DNA of 64,000 bases from CAJQQY01 sp964564545 (lineage in GTDB: Bacteria > Bacteroidota > Bacteroidia > Chitinophagales > Saprospiraceae): assembly GCA_964564545.1 (NCBI GenBank), contig CAZMBP010000153.1, positions 1 through 64,000 of the forward strand, read 5' to 3'. The position numbers and the translations under genes were made by a program. A model generated the notes under the pieces. The model searched no databases. It was given only the letters and a program-made list of their open reading frames with translations, and had not been told where the DNA came from. The first letter of the stretch is position 1. Every line of letters starts with the position of its first letter. Below are positions 53,070-62,235 of the stretch, piece after piece.

Positions 53070-53813
53070 ATGACTGCAATTATTATTGACGATGAAGAAC
53101 GCGCGAGAAGAGTTCTAAGTACAACTCTTACTAAATATTGTCCAGCCGTTAAGATAGTGGCTCAATGTGAGGATGTTCCTCAGGGCGTCCGCCAAATCAA
53201 TCTTCACCAACCCGATATTGTTTTTCTTGATATAGAAATGCCAGAGTACAATGGTTTTGAACTATTTGATTTTTTTAGATCGATAGATTTTGAAATCATT
53301 TTTGTTACTGCTTACAATGAGTATGCGCTGCGTGCCTTTGAAGTTTCTGCAGTAGACTATCTGCTGAAGCCAGTTAGAATAGATCAACTAGAGCAAGCTG
53401 TACAAAAAGTAGCCAATCGAATGCATAGAGCTAAGATGCAAGACCGTTTAGAAGTATTGAAAGAAAATCTACAAGCACAGCAACTCCAAAAAATTACAGT
53501 ACCCGTAGCAGAGGGTTTACTTTTTGTTAAAGTAAAAGATATTTCTCATGTTGATGCAGAAGGTGCTTATTCTAAACTTTGGCTTACCGATGGTTCAAAT
53601 TTATTGATTAGTAAAAAACTCAAATACTTTGAGGATATGCTTATTGATATTCCTTTCTTTTATAGAGTGCATCGTTCACATTTGATTAATTTATTGAAAA
53701 TTAAGATGTACAATCGACGAGAAAGTATTTTGATATTGGAAAATCAACAACGAATCAAAGTAGCTCGCGATAATAAAGTTCACCTCGAAGAGTGCTTGCG
53801 GAAGTTACATTGA
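53070..53813 (+). CDS. LytTR-family response regulator
   Basis: 247 aa. Receiver domain with the acidic pocket IIIDDEE and the phospho-Asp D54 in VFLDIEMPEYNG, then T/Y residues in FVTAYNEYALRAFEVSAVDYLLKPV. The LytTR DNA-binding domain (about 145-245) has VKDISHVDAEGAYSKLWL and FYRVHRSHLINLLKIK. Divergent from the LytS-type kinase at 49701, its likely partner. Confidence 0.95.
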   Translation: MTAIIIDDEERARRVLSTTLTKYCPAVKIVAQCEDVPQGVRQINLHQPDIVFLDIEMPEYNGFELFDFFRSIDFEIIFVTAYNEYALRAFEVSAVDYLLKPVRIDQLEQAVQKVANRMHRAKMQDRLEVLKENLQAQQLQKITVPVAEGLLFVKVKDISHVDAEGAYSKLWLTDGSNLLISKKLKYFEDMLIDIPFFYRVHRSHLINLLKIKMYNRRESILILENQQRIKVARDNKVHLEECLRKLH

Positions 53814-53972
53814 TAATCAAAATGCATGACAATGGGGCAGAGCAATAGACTAATTTTCGACCTAAAAAATGTTCAAAGAACTTAATAATCTCCACAGAGT
53901 ACACCTCCTACTAATTGATCGTTTTATTTTAAGGAACCGCACTATTTACTTCAGCTATCTTTTTTTGAAAAA

Positions 53973-54013
53973 CTACAAACAGAATCAGTCTTAATGACTG
54001 ACTCTATTCGTAG
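53973..54013. repeat. P-family imperfect palindrome
   Basis: CTACAAACAGAATCAGTC (53973-53990) pairs with 53996-54013 at 15 of 18 positions around a TTAAT loop. It shares ACTACAAACAG with the inner arm at 24336-24346 and the TCAGTC/GACTGA tip style with the outer arm there. The 242-bp gap 53814-54055 has nothing else. Confidence 0.7.
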
Positions 54014-54055
54014 AAGAAAAAAACATCGAGGATGTTTAACTGGGTGGTGTGTTAC

Positions 54056-55879
54056 TTACTGTTTAATTAGTGGGATTATAACTTGCTTTTCTTTTACTAA
54101 AGCTTTCATGTAGTAAACACCACGTGGCAGATTTGAAACATCGACGAAATCTTCCTGTACATTCAAAATGGGCTGACCTAGGGTATTGCAAATCACCGCA
54201 TTTTCGAGCTGCTCGATACCATCTATTTGGATATACATTTTCGTTGGATTTGGGAAAATAGATATCCCCGCTTCCTGTAAAATATCTTTTGTGTTCGTCA
54301 CATTCACGGACTGGCAACCAGAAATAATTTGGCAACCTCCTTTTGAAATTTCTACAGCATAAACTCCGCTCGTGGTAGGAGTATAGCTTTGCTCTGTTGC
54401 TCCTGTTATGGGTTGAAAACCATTCCCACAGTTTACCCATTGGTAGCTGGCATCTGATTCATTTGCTGTCAATGTCCCTCCTGAGTTAGTTAAAGTTGCA
54501 TCTAGATCAGTTGGGTTATTGATGGTTAAGTTAAGGGTAACAATAGAATCACAACCTTGAGCATTAGTCAATACGAAGGTTGCAGTATTATTTGATGCAG
54601 TATAGTCATTTCCATCAATCCAAGTATAAAAAATACAAGCTTCGACAATATCCACACCGGTTGTCGCAATACATGTTGAGGTTTCATAAATATGTACTAA
54701 CCCCGCATTTGTTCCATTACTATCATCATTGTTTGCCCCAATGACTATTCGTGTTCCGTCTGCAGAAATGCCAACCTGTGTTCCATATCGTTGAAAAGCG
54801 GTGCTTCCATTTATATTGTTTCCCGAAAGAATCCAATTTCCATCGTCTTCAACAAAAATACTGACCTGACCAGCATCAGTTCCATTGTCGCTTTTACGAG
54901 GAGCTCCAACTACTAAGTGACTACCATCATCAGATAAGGCAACTGCTGATCCAAATAATTCAACAATTGAAGTTCCAGACAGACTTTGAATCATACTCCA
55001 AATACCATTTTCTTCTTCGTAAATGAAAACTTCCCCAGCAGCAGTTGCCGCTATATTTGAGCCTGGAATACCTACAGCAAGTACGGTTCCGTCTGCGGAT
55101 AATGAGATAGATTGTCCAAATAATTCACCTCCCACAGTACCTGTAAAGGTTGATAGGATTTGCCAAACCCCGTTGACTTCTTCATAGATATCTACAGCTC
55201 CTGTTGCTCCACTAGCACTAGGTCTGCTAATAGCTATTCGAGTTCCATCAGCTGATAATGACATTCCATCATTGGTATCAAAGCCATCGTTTGCTGGGAT
55301 ATCCGTTCCTATTTGCGTCCAAATTGCTCCAACTCCTTCTTCATAAATTCTAACATTTCCAAGGCTAGAACCTAAACCTTCAGTAAAAGTGCGAATAGCT
55401 ACTCGTTGACCATTTGCAGAAATGGAAATCGAGGTACCAAAGTTTTCGCTAACGTTTTGCCCACCGATAGGTGTTCCTACTTCCTGCCAAGTTCCATTGT
55501 TTTCTTGATAGATATATACTTGTCCAGATGCAACACCTGCTGTTGTTGGTTTATTTGGAGCTCCAATTGCTACTCGACTACCATCAGCAGATAATGCTAC
55601 TGCGTACCCAAAACGGTCATTACTCGCTTCTCCGCCAAGTGCTCCAATGGCTATTTCCCAGTCATCATTATTATCTTCATAAATGTACACTTGACCAGCA
55701 TTAACTCCGAATTCATCATTTCGCCACGCTCCTACAGCTACTCGATTTCCCTGCGCAGAAAAGGAGACGGCACTACCAAATTGATCTCCTTGGGCTTGCC
55801 CTAGGAAATCGGCAATTTGAGTTTGGGCGAATATAAAATTTGTAGAAAATAAAATTACTATTGTAAATAAAACTCTCAT
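54056..55879 (-). CDS. Secreted FG-GAP propeller protein with T9SS type A tail
   Basis: 607 aa. Signal peptide ends FAQTQ. Seven to eight blades of the pattern SxxALSxDGSRVAIGAPxxxxxGTxAGQVYIYE (for example DRFGYAVALSADGSRVAIGA). Then a GCDSIVTLNLTI module (about 400-455) common in Saprospiraceae secreted proteins, an ig-like SGVYAVEISKGGC segment, and a T9SS sorting domain (ISIFPNPTKMYIQIDG ... GVYYMKALVKEKQ). Expected on the cell surface. Ligand unknown. Confidence 0.92.
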   Translation of the reverse strand: MRVLFTIVILFSTNFIFAQTQIADFLGQAQGDQFGSAVSFSAQGNRVAVGAWRNDEFGVNAGQVYIYEDNNDDWEIAIGALGGEASNDRFGYAVALSADGSRVAIGAPNKPTTAGVASGQVYIYQENNGTWQEVGTPIGGQNVSENFGTSISISANGQRVAIRTFTEGLGSSLGNVRIYEEGVGAIWTQIGTDIPANDGFDTNDGMSLSADGTRIAISRPSASGATGAVDIYEEVNGVWQILSTFTGTVGGELFGQSISLSADGTVLAVGIPGSNIAATAAGEVFIYEEENGIWSMIQSLSGTSIVELFGSAVALSDDGSHLVVGAPRKSDNGTDAGQVSIFVEDDGNWILSGNNINGSTAFQRYGTQVGISADGTRIVIGANNDDSNGTNAGLVHIYETSTCIATTGVDIVEACIFYTWIDGNDYTASNNTATFVLTNAQGCDSIVTLNLTINNPTDLDATLTNSGGTLTANESDASYQWVNCGNGFQPITGATEQSYTPTTSGVYAVEISKGGCQIISGCQSVNVTNTKDILQEAGISIFPNPTKMYIQIDGIEQLENAVICNTLGQPILNVQEDFVDVSNLPRGVYYMKALVKEKQVIIPLIKQ

Positions 55880-56019
55880 TTCGAATGATTTTATTTTTTT
55901 GAAAAATGAATTATAATATGTTTAGATATTTCCAAAAACTTCATACCGTTCGCAAAAGGCGAAGTCATGTTTATCTGATACGATTATGTTGTTCGATTGA
56001 AGTATTTTGGTAAGGGGGA

Positions 56020-56052
56020 GATATTCAGTTTGAAATTTTCAAACTGAATATC
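56020..56052. terminator. Palindrome after the gene at 56061
   Basis: GATATTCAGTTTGA (56020-56033) pairs with 56039-56052. It lies just past the stop of the minus-strand gene (stop at 56061) but has no T-run, so Rho-independence is uncertain. Placed in a 181-bp gap. Confidence 0.6.
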
Positions 56053-56060
56053 GATTGAGA

Positions 56061-57065
56061 TTATTTAATTTCTACCGTACCTCCGCATGATGAATTTGCA
56101 GAATAAAACCGAAGACCATTTCCATTGATATCGGCTTTACCACTAGTGGAATAATAGTAGGTTTTTTTACAATCAAAAGTACTTCTGCCTCCAGCTCTCA
56201 CGGGAGTTCCATTTCTAGAACCCTCTTGGTATACATAAATATCTTTTCCTAGTTTATTTTGTACAGTTATGAGATCTCCAGATTGGGTTCCGCTGTTGTT
56301 ATTTGCCATGATGCGTTTGTACTCATCTGATTTTAAGTATTCTTCACGATCTTTCTTAATGAAGTTTTTCATGTTCTGGGCTATTTCTTCTTTCTTATCA
56401 ATAAAAGCCGAATTCTTAGGATTCAGAATCCATGTTTCGTAGATTTCCCTTTGTTTGGTAAATGCTTGGTCGAGGTATTTTTGAAGCTTGGCATCTGGTT
56501 GCTCCTTCTTCATTTTTTTTCGAGTTTTATACACTTCTTTCATTAACTTAATACCTTTTAAAGGTTTGTTAGTGTGTTCAAGAACTGCATGCAATGTGTA
56601 GTCATCTTTGCTTTTCCAATCTTTGATTAAGTAAATTTTACCTTCAAGAAAAACCACTCTTTCTGATCCATAGCCACTATGTTCTCTAATAGTATAACCG
56701 ATGTCTTTCATTAATTTTTTATTTCCTTCATATGCTGCAAAGATGTAAGTCGCGGGAAATGCCTCATTATCAGGAACTAGCATATCAGGTCTAAGCTCTT
56801 TTGGTTTTTGAGGGTTTTTGTTTTTAATTAAATATACTTCTTGGTGTGTGCCAGGCTTAACCCTGTAATCTTTGATGTCAGTTACTTCATGATGAAGGTC
56901 ATTGATTCCTCCTATATATTGGTCTCCATTCTTATGAGTGAGATAGGCGGTATACGCTCCTTTTTTAATGTTTTGGAGTTCCTTTGTTTGATCATTGATG
57001 CTTTGTGCTTGACTTGAAAAAGTAAAGCAGGAAATCAATAGAATTATAATTGTTGAAGTTTTCAC
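56061..57065 (-). CDS. Secreted hypothetical protein
   Basis: 334 aa, signal peptide ends SSQAQS (about 22). The N-terminal part includes AYLTHKNGDQYIGGINDLHHEV, resembling a MORN-like or RHS-like turn, and a charged central region. The C-terminus has two short beta-rich segments (GTPVRAGGRSTFDCKKTYYYS, GLRFYSANSSCGGTVEIK) with three cysteines. I do not recognise it. Confidence 0.65.
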   Translation of the reverse strand: MKTSTIIILLISCFTFSSQAQSINDQTKELQNIKKGAYTAYLTHKNGDQYIGGINDLHHEVTDIKDYRVKPGTHQEVYLIKNKNPQKPKELRPDMLVPDNEAFPATYIFAAYEGNKKLMKDIGYTIREHSGYGSERVVFLEGKIYLIKDWKSKDDYTLHAVLEHTNKPLKGIKLMKEVYKTRKKMKKEQPDAKLQKYLDQAFTKQREIYETWILNPKNSAFIDKKEEIAQNMKNFIKKDREEYLKSDEYKRIMANNNSGTQSGDLITVQNKLGKDIYVYQEGSRNGTPVRAGGRSTFDCKKTYYYSTSGKADINGNGLRFYSANSSCGGTVEIK

Positions 57066-57694
57066 AATATTAATTTTAGATAAGTATGTAGTTCATACTT
57101 GTATGTTAAAAAATAAGTTTTGTAGTCAAATGACTAATTGTACATTGAATTCAATGCCGCAAATGTGGGATTAAACAGAGCACCAATCAATAATGAATTC
57201 ATGGTTCGTCAAGTTGAGTTCATGAACTGAACTGCTAATCGCCAAAGACCTTCTTCGACCTAAAGGTTGAGGCGATGAAAAATTATGCGGATTTAAAAAA
57301 AGGAAGAAAAGTGAGTTCAAGCTAGGATGTATAGTAGATGTATCTATTGTATTAATATCAAAAGATTTAATAACTCAAATTCTATTTATTGTTTTGAGTT
57401 AGGGGTGATTGTTTACAAAGCTGGTAAATTTTACAAATGATAATGGAAGACTAATAATATTTTACCTTAGTAAAAATATAAGTACGACAAACCGCTCTGA
57501 ATCCATAAGGACTAAGACGACAAAAAATAATAAAAGTACATCTCCAAACAAAAAAGCCTATTCGTAAAATATCAGATTCGAAGGCATGAATCAGAAACCT
57601 TACATTGTCTACAGAAATGGCCTTTGAATACTCTGTAATTTTTTTTTAAATGATTTACATAAAAAACTAATATTACGAAAGTGAAGCAATTATC
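57066..57694. other. 629-bp intergenic region with a short P-family relic
   Basis: No plausible gene on either strand. Near 57487-57522 the sequence ACCGCTCTGAATCCATAAGG followed by ACTAAGAC is similar to a P-family half (complement AGTCCTTATGGATT). TCATGAACTGAAC occurs near 57229. The rest is AT-rich. Confidence 0.45.
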
Positions 57695-58111
57695 TTAATC
57701 AACACAGCATTGCTCCTCCTTACATTGGCAATATTTACGATTATACAAATGCAAAAACACTAAACTAAAAGCTGGTAAATAAACCATCACATGAGGAATT
57801 TCAAAATAAGGAAATCGCTCATGCAAAATCAGAATTGCCAATAATCCCCAACTGAAATATAAAACAAATGGCATCCATTTAAGAGAGGTTGCTTTTGCTG
57901 AATAATAAATAGCTACTAAGGATATTACAAGGAATATGTAATCTATCATACTCCACCACCAAGGTCCTGTTTCACAACAACTCTTAGTACAGGCTTGAAC
58001 TACAAAAATTAATGGAGTTGCTATACAATGTACCATACATAAACTACTCGCCACAACTCCAAAAAGGTCGGACTTACTATTAATGGTTTTTACAAATTGA
58101 GAATTGTTCAT
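57695..58111 (-). CDS. MerC-domain membrane protein
   Basis: 138 aa from ATG at 58111 (MNNSQFVKTINSK); a longer frame reaching 58270 overlaps the GTPase gene in another frame and is rejected. The motif SSLCMVHCIATPLIF is the MerC Cys-His pair, and AATCTKSCC-like VQACTKSCCETGP and CQCKEEQCCVD add more metal-binding cysteines. Four helices. MerC imports Hg2+ or other soft metals; here, beside COG0523 GTPases, a zinc or copper role is more likely. Confidence 0.85.
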   Translation of the reverse strand: MNNSQFVKTINSKSDLFGVVASSLCMVHCIATPLIFVVQACTKSCCETGPWWWSMIDYIFLVISLVAIYYSAKATSLKWMPFVLYFSWGLLAILILHERFPYFEIPHVMVYLPAFSLVFLHLYNRKYCQCKEEQCCVD

Positions 58112-58145
58112 TTGAATTTTTTTATGAATCTGTTTAAGTATGAGT

Positions 58146-59150
58146 TTATTTTTCTTTAGCAATGCATTGGCCCAACATTTTTTCAAATGGCTTTTTTTGG
58201 ATGTTTTTTCCGATAAAAACCATTTTGCTTTGTTTGGTTTCATTAGGTTTCCATGATCTTTTTTCTTCAATAACTAATCGTTTTCCTACTGATTGAAGGA
58301 TGTATTGTTGGTCAGTATCTTTTAACCATATTAATCCTTTCAGTCTGTACAAATCTTTTGCTTGAAACATCAAGTAAACTAAAAGTCGATGTTGTAGAGT
58401 CTTGTAATCAAAAGGACGGTTAAAAAATAATGTAAAGGAAACTACTTCATCAGTATGCTCATGTGGATGATGAGTATGTGGTTTTTGTATAGGGAAATTC
58501 TGATTGGTTGAATGATCATGACTATTTTTTTTATCAAAAAAAGTATCATCAAGCTGAGGATTGTGTGCGTCGATTTCTATTAAAGGAAAATTGGTTTGGT
58601 TACCAAAAACTATCTTGGCAAGTGGATTTAAATTTTGTAAACGTGCCGTTAATTTTTCTAGATAATCTTCATTCACCAAATCTGTTTTATTGATTAGTAA
58701 AACATCACTAAAGGAAATTTGACTAATTGCTTCTTTTGTATCTTGAAGTTGGTCTTCAATTAATTCTGCATCTATCAAACAAATAATTTTTGTCAGAGGA
58801 AATTGCTTTTTGATACCAGGAATCGTAATAAATGGATCAGCTAATCCTCTTGGGTCTGCCACTCCTGTAGCTTCAATGAGTAATTGATCATAATCATTTT
58901 TACGATTAAAAAGTTTGTTTAAAATATCATACAAATTATCATTCAGGGTGCAGCAAAGACAACCATTATTAAGCTCTACGATATCATCTTCTGCTCGAAG
59001 AATCAATTCACTATCGATACTTTGTTCACCGTATTCATTCTCTATAATGGCAAAACGAGTATCAGGTTTGCTTTGCAGTAAATGATTTAAATAAGTCGTT
59101 TTTCCAGCACCTAAAAATCCAGTTAAAATGGTGGTGGGTTTGGCGTCCAT
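58146..59150 (-). CDS. COG0523-family GTPase (CobW/metallochaperone) 1
   Basis: 334 aa. P-loop TGFLGAGKTTYLNH, the NGCLCCTLNDN motif (C64, C66, C67) used for metal binding, LLINKTDLV (G4), and a His-rich insert with HDHSTNQ and PHTHHPHEHTDE (about 205-238). Members deliver zinc or other metals to enzymes using GTP. It follows the GTPase at 59240 on the same strand; the duplicate pair may serve different targets. Confidence 0.94.
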   Translation of the reverse strand: MDAKPTTILTGFLGAGKTTYLNHLLQSKPDTRFAIIENEYGEQSIDSELILRAEDDIVELNNGCLCCTLNDNLYDILNKLFNRKNDYDQLLIEATGVADPRGLADPFITIPGIKKQFPLTKIICLIDAELIEDQLQDTKEAISQISFSDVLLINKTDLVNEDYLEKLTARLQNLNPLAKIVFGNQTNFPLIEIDAHNPQLDDTFFDKKNSHDHSTNQNFPIQKPHTHHPHEHTDEVVSFTLFFNRPFDYKTLQHRLLVYLMFQAKDLYRLKGLIWLKDTDQQYILQSVGKRLVIEEKRSWKPNETKQSKMVFIGKNIQKKPFEKMLGQCIAKEK

Positions 59151-59239
59151 TTGAAAATTTAAGTTTAAAATGTAAAAGGAATAGTTCGTAACAATTCTTT
59201 TGCATTTTTTTGTGATTTAATAATTACTGTGCTTTGTTT

Positions 59240-60460
59240 TTACAAAGCATAAACTTTTTGTACTGGCCATTCATCATCATACCCTTTTTTCCATCGGCCC
59301 GTTTCAAGTTCTTCATCTGTTGCTAAACAAGTTTCAAGAGTGGCTCTGATACCCGTTTCATCCATGTCTTGACCAATAAAAACAATTTCATTTTTTCTAT
59401 CTCCAAAAATTTCTGACCAATCGGATTCTATCAGTTGTTGATTTTCTAAAAAGGCTACGTATTTGATTCGTCTTTCCCAAGGCATACTATCCCACCAAAC
59501 GCCTGCACTATCAGTACGCATTGAACCTCCTGCTTGTCCCCAAATCATGGCTTGCTCAGGTCGAGAAGCAATCCAAAACATTCCTTTACTTCGAATAACG
59601 GTATATGGAAAGTCACGTTGAACAAAAGCCCACAAGCGAGTAGGGTCGAAGGGTTTTCTACTTCGATAAACAAAAGAACCTATTCCGTATTCGTCTGTCT
59701 CAGGAGTATGTTCTTCTTTATTTAACTCTTCAATCCAACCAGCACTTTGTTCCGCTTCTCCAAAATTGAAAAGACCTGTATTAATGATTTCTTTAGGATC
59801 AACTTTGCTAAAAGTTGATTTGATAATCTTGGCAGAAGGATTGAGTTTTTGAATAGCAGCTTTGAGAAAATCCACCGTTTCTTTAGTGACTAAGTCCGTT
59901 TTATTCAAAATAATTACATTGGCAAATTCTACTTGATCGGTCAAAAGGTTGACAATCGTTCTGATATCACCATCAATATCAGTCAACTTTCTATCGACCA
60001 ACATTTCAGGACTTCCAAAATCATCAAAGAAATTAAGTGCATCGACCACCGTCACCATAGTATCCACATAGCTCCATTTAGAAAGGTCAATATTATTTTC
60101 TTGATCGATAAAACTAAAAGTTTGAGCTACAGGAATTGGTTCACTAATACCTGTACTTTCAATGAGCAAATAGTCAAATCGATTTTCCTGAGCTAACCTT
60201 TCCACCTCTATCATAAGGTCTTCACGAAGCGTGCAGCAAATGCAGCCATTGCTCATTTCTACAAGTTTTTCTTCCGTTCTTGAAAGGACATTTTCACTTT
60301 TCACAAGGTTGGCGTCTACATTGACTTCACTCATATCATTGACAATGACGGCGACTTTTAAGCCATCTTTATTATGTAAAACATGATTGAGAAGTGTTGT
60401 TTTTCCAGCACCTAAAAAACCGCTTAATACGGTGACGGGTAATTTTTTAGTCGTCGTCAT
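59240..60460 (-). CDS. COG0523-family GTPase (CobW/metallochaperone) 2
   Basis: 406 aa. P-loop LSGFLGAGKTTLLNH, NGCICCTLREDL (C73, C75, C76), DALNFFDDF, VIILNKTDLVTKET, and a C-terminal CobW_C domain with RRIKYVAFLENQ and GRWKKGYDDEWPVQ. The long C-terminal part is typical of ZigA/ZagA-like zinc-limitation GTPases. Monocistronic or with 58146 downstream (89-bp gap). Confidence 0.94.
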   Translation of the reverse strand: MTTTKKLPVTVLSGFLGAGKTTLLNHVLHNKDGLKVAVIVNDMSEVNVDANLVKSENVLSRTEEKLVEMSNGCICCTLREDLMIEVERLAQENRFDYLLIESTGISEPIPVAQTFSFIDQENNIDLSKWSYVDTMVTVVDALNFFDDFGSPEMLVDRKLTDIDGDIRTIVNLLTDQVEFANVIILNKTDLVTKETVDFLKAAIQKLNPSAKIIKSTFSKVDPKEIINTGLFNFGEAEQSAGWIEELNKEEHTPETDEYGIGSFVYRSRKPFDPTRLWAFVQRDFPYTVIRSKGMFWIASRPEQAMIWGQAGGSMRTDSAGVWWDSMPWERRIKYVAFLENQQLIESDWSEIFGDRKNEIVFIGQDMDETGIRATLETCLATDEELETGRWKKGYDDEWPVQKVYAL

Positions 60461-60539
60461 ATATGGTTGTTTTTAAATTTAAATTGGAGGTTAATTAAAT
60501 TACTTTTTTTTAGAATTAGTAGGTGAAAACTTAAAGTTG

Positions 60540-61214
60540 CTATTCTGCTATTGCATTTTTTAATATGTAATAAAATTCATTTGTATCATCATAGTTTAAG
60601 TATAAAACTCCTTTGAATTTTTTAAAGTCATCTACTTTAAATCGCTCACTTCTATCTTTCATGTACATGCTTACAACTGATGCAGGACTTGCTTTTCCAC
60701 AAAAAAAACAGGAAACATAAGGATTGTAAGACAAAGAGAACAATCCTTTTTCTTCTTCAAAAGGAAAGACAAAACCTTCAATGATGACTTCTTTTCCATT
60801 CAATTTTTTTATTGCTGTACTAAAAATAGGAGCGAACATCTCCATTTCTATTTTTTTAAAATATCGAAGTCGGTAATTTATATCTACCAATACTTTCCAA
60901 TCTAATTCAATGGGCGTTGATAAGTTGTTATCTGCTTTTATCATTTTTGTTAAAAGCACTTGAAAGTCATCACTATCTTTTTTTGTAGCTACCCAATCAA
61001 AAGAATGTTCATCCCAACGGTATAAAGAATCATTTATAAAATAGTCGCCATCATTGGATTTATCGTCTTTATCTAATTTAGCCTTCTGTGATTTTGACAG
61101 AGAAATCCCATGATGTTTTGCTTGCCCAAATCCTAAATGTTGGCATATTTTATCTTGTGTAAATACCATAGCAAAGAAGATAGAGGCAAATAATATTTTA
61201 AGTTTTTGATTCAT
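60540..61214 (-). CDS. Secreted hypothetical protein (possible DUF3299-like)
   Basis: 224 aa. Signal peptide (about 1-22, ending TQDK). The C-terminal region has KKLNGKEVIIEGFVFPFEEE and SYNPYVSCFFCGKASPASVV, in a style like DUF3299 periplasmic proteins, with a CFFC pair that may bind a metal. Context (two COG0523 GTPases, TonB receptor) supports a metal role. Weakly assigned. Confidence 0.6.
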   Translation of the reverse strand: MNQKLKILFASIFFAMVFTQDKICQHLGFGQAKHHGISLSKSQKAKLDKDDKSNDGDYFINDSLYRWDEHSFDWVATKKDSDDFQVLLTKMIKADNNLSTPIELDWKVLVDINYRLRYFKKIEMEMFAPIFSTAIKKLNGKEVIIEGFVFPFEEEKGLFSLSYNPYVSCFFCGKASPASVVSMYMKDRSERFKVDDFKKFKGVLYLNYDDTNEFYYILKNAIAE

Positions 61215-61274
61215 TTAGATTTTCCCAATAGAGGCTTTAGAAGTTATGCAAGACTTTCCCATATCTCATTTGCT

Positions 61275-61466
61275 TTAAATTTTTTTCAACCAATAAATAA
61301 TATTATTCAAATGCTGTTTGCCATATAACTTTCCGAAATTTTGTGTTTCAGGATGGTTAGTATTTTCGTAAATACTTAATCTTTTTTCAGCAAACTCTTT
61401 TGTTAATTTTATTTTACAATCATGGACAATGCAATTTTTCCATTCTTCAAAAGTGTGTGGTATCAT
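61275..61466 (-). CDS. Small conserved-looking protein
   Basis: 63 aa, cytosolic, basic. Sequence pattern HTFEEWKNCIVHDCKIKLTK, then RLSIYENTNHPETQNF and GKLYGKQHLNNIIYWLKK. No family recognised. It lies between two metal-associated genes on the same strand, with about 60 bp to the next one. Moderate support. Confidence 0.5.
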   Translation of the reverse strand: MIPHTFEEWKNCIVHDCKIKLTKEFAEKRLSIYENTNHPETQNFGKLYGKQHLNNIIYWLKKI

Positions 61467-61567
61467 GTCTAAAATTTATTGATTCAGTAATTATTAATAA
61501 AAATCATTTCTCGTCAGATTCCTCAATTGATTAAAATCAAAATCAACTTAAACTCAAAATAAGAAGC

Positions 61568-61604
61568 ATAAAAAGCCCTCTCCATTTATAAGGAAAAGGC
61601 TTTT
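61568..61604. terminator. Hairpin after the lipoprotein gene
   Basis: AAAAAGCC pairs with GGCTTTTT around a 20-nt region that also pairs partly (CTCC with GGA). It lies after the stop of the minus-strand gene at 61610 with a T-run on that side. Confidence 0.6.
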
Positions 61605-61609
61605 TATTT

Positions 61610-62233
61610 TTACTGAATATTTAATATAAACTGTAACTCAAAGTCAGTATCTCCATCACTAGCACCAGAGGTTGCAGTCTTCACATCTGGTTGATGTTGT
61701 AATCTAGCAGTAAATGTTCCTCCTGTGATAGTTGAAGATGAAGTTGTCCACGAAGTAGATAATCCTAAAGAATTTCCATTTCCGTCAGTATCATTATAGT
61801 TGATAGGGTCGGACGCAGAATCAACATTTCCGTCTCCACTAGGACTAGCAAATGCATCAGCAGTAAAGCTATAGAAAAGTTGATGTTCATCATCTTCTTC
61901 TCGAATTTCAGCTCCGATATTTTGCTCCTCTGGTTCATCAGCTAAACTGTTAGTAATCTCATAAGTTAGCGTATAAGTCTTATCAGTACCAAGCGTAATT
62001 TCACCTAAGATTTTAAGTTCTTCAACACCCTCTCCATCTGGGTCTTGAGCACTAGCTTCGACCACATCTGTCGCATCTGCATCATTTGTAAAAATGAGTT
62101 TCACATCTGTGATTACCTCTACTTCATTTTCTTCATCAGGAACATCATCATCTTTACATCCTGTTGTCATTAAAATACCTACTGCCAAAAAAGCAAGAAG
62201 GCTAAACTTGTTAAAGTAATTGAATACTTTCAT
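61610..62233 (-). CDS. Lipoprotein partner of a TonB receptor (periplasmic-binding-fold-like)
   Basis: 207 aa. Signal peptide with lipobox MTTGC (C26) and acidic tail CKDDD. The mature part is beta-rich: VKLIFTNDADATDVVEASAQDPDG, LTYEITNS, DDEHQLFYSFTADAF (His-containing) and FTARLQHQPDVK. The type is found beside zinc-type TonB receptors. It follows the receptor by 2 bp, so one operon. Confidence 0.75.
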   Translation of the reverse strand: MKVFNYFNKFSLLAFLAVGILMTTGCKDDDVPDEENEVEVITDVKLIFTNDADATDVVEASAQDPDGEGVEELKILGEITLGTDKTYTLTYEITNSLADEPEEQNIGAEIREEDDEHQLFYSFTADAFASPSGDGNVDSASDPINYNDTDGNGNSLGLSTSWTTSSSTITGGTFTARLQHQPDVKTATSGASDGDTDFELQFILNIQ

Positions 62234-62235
62234 TG

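Noticed and set aside
54063..54440. 125-codon minus-strand frame inside the propeller gene
   Set aside because: Shadow of the real T9SS-tailed gene in another frame.
58112..58270. N-terminal extension of the MerC protein
   Set aside because: It overlaps the GTPase gene in another frame and adds a basic sequence not found in MerC proteins.
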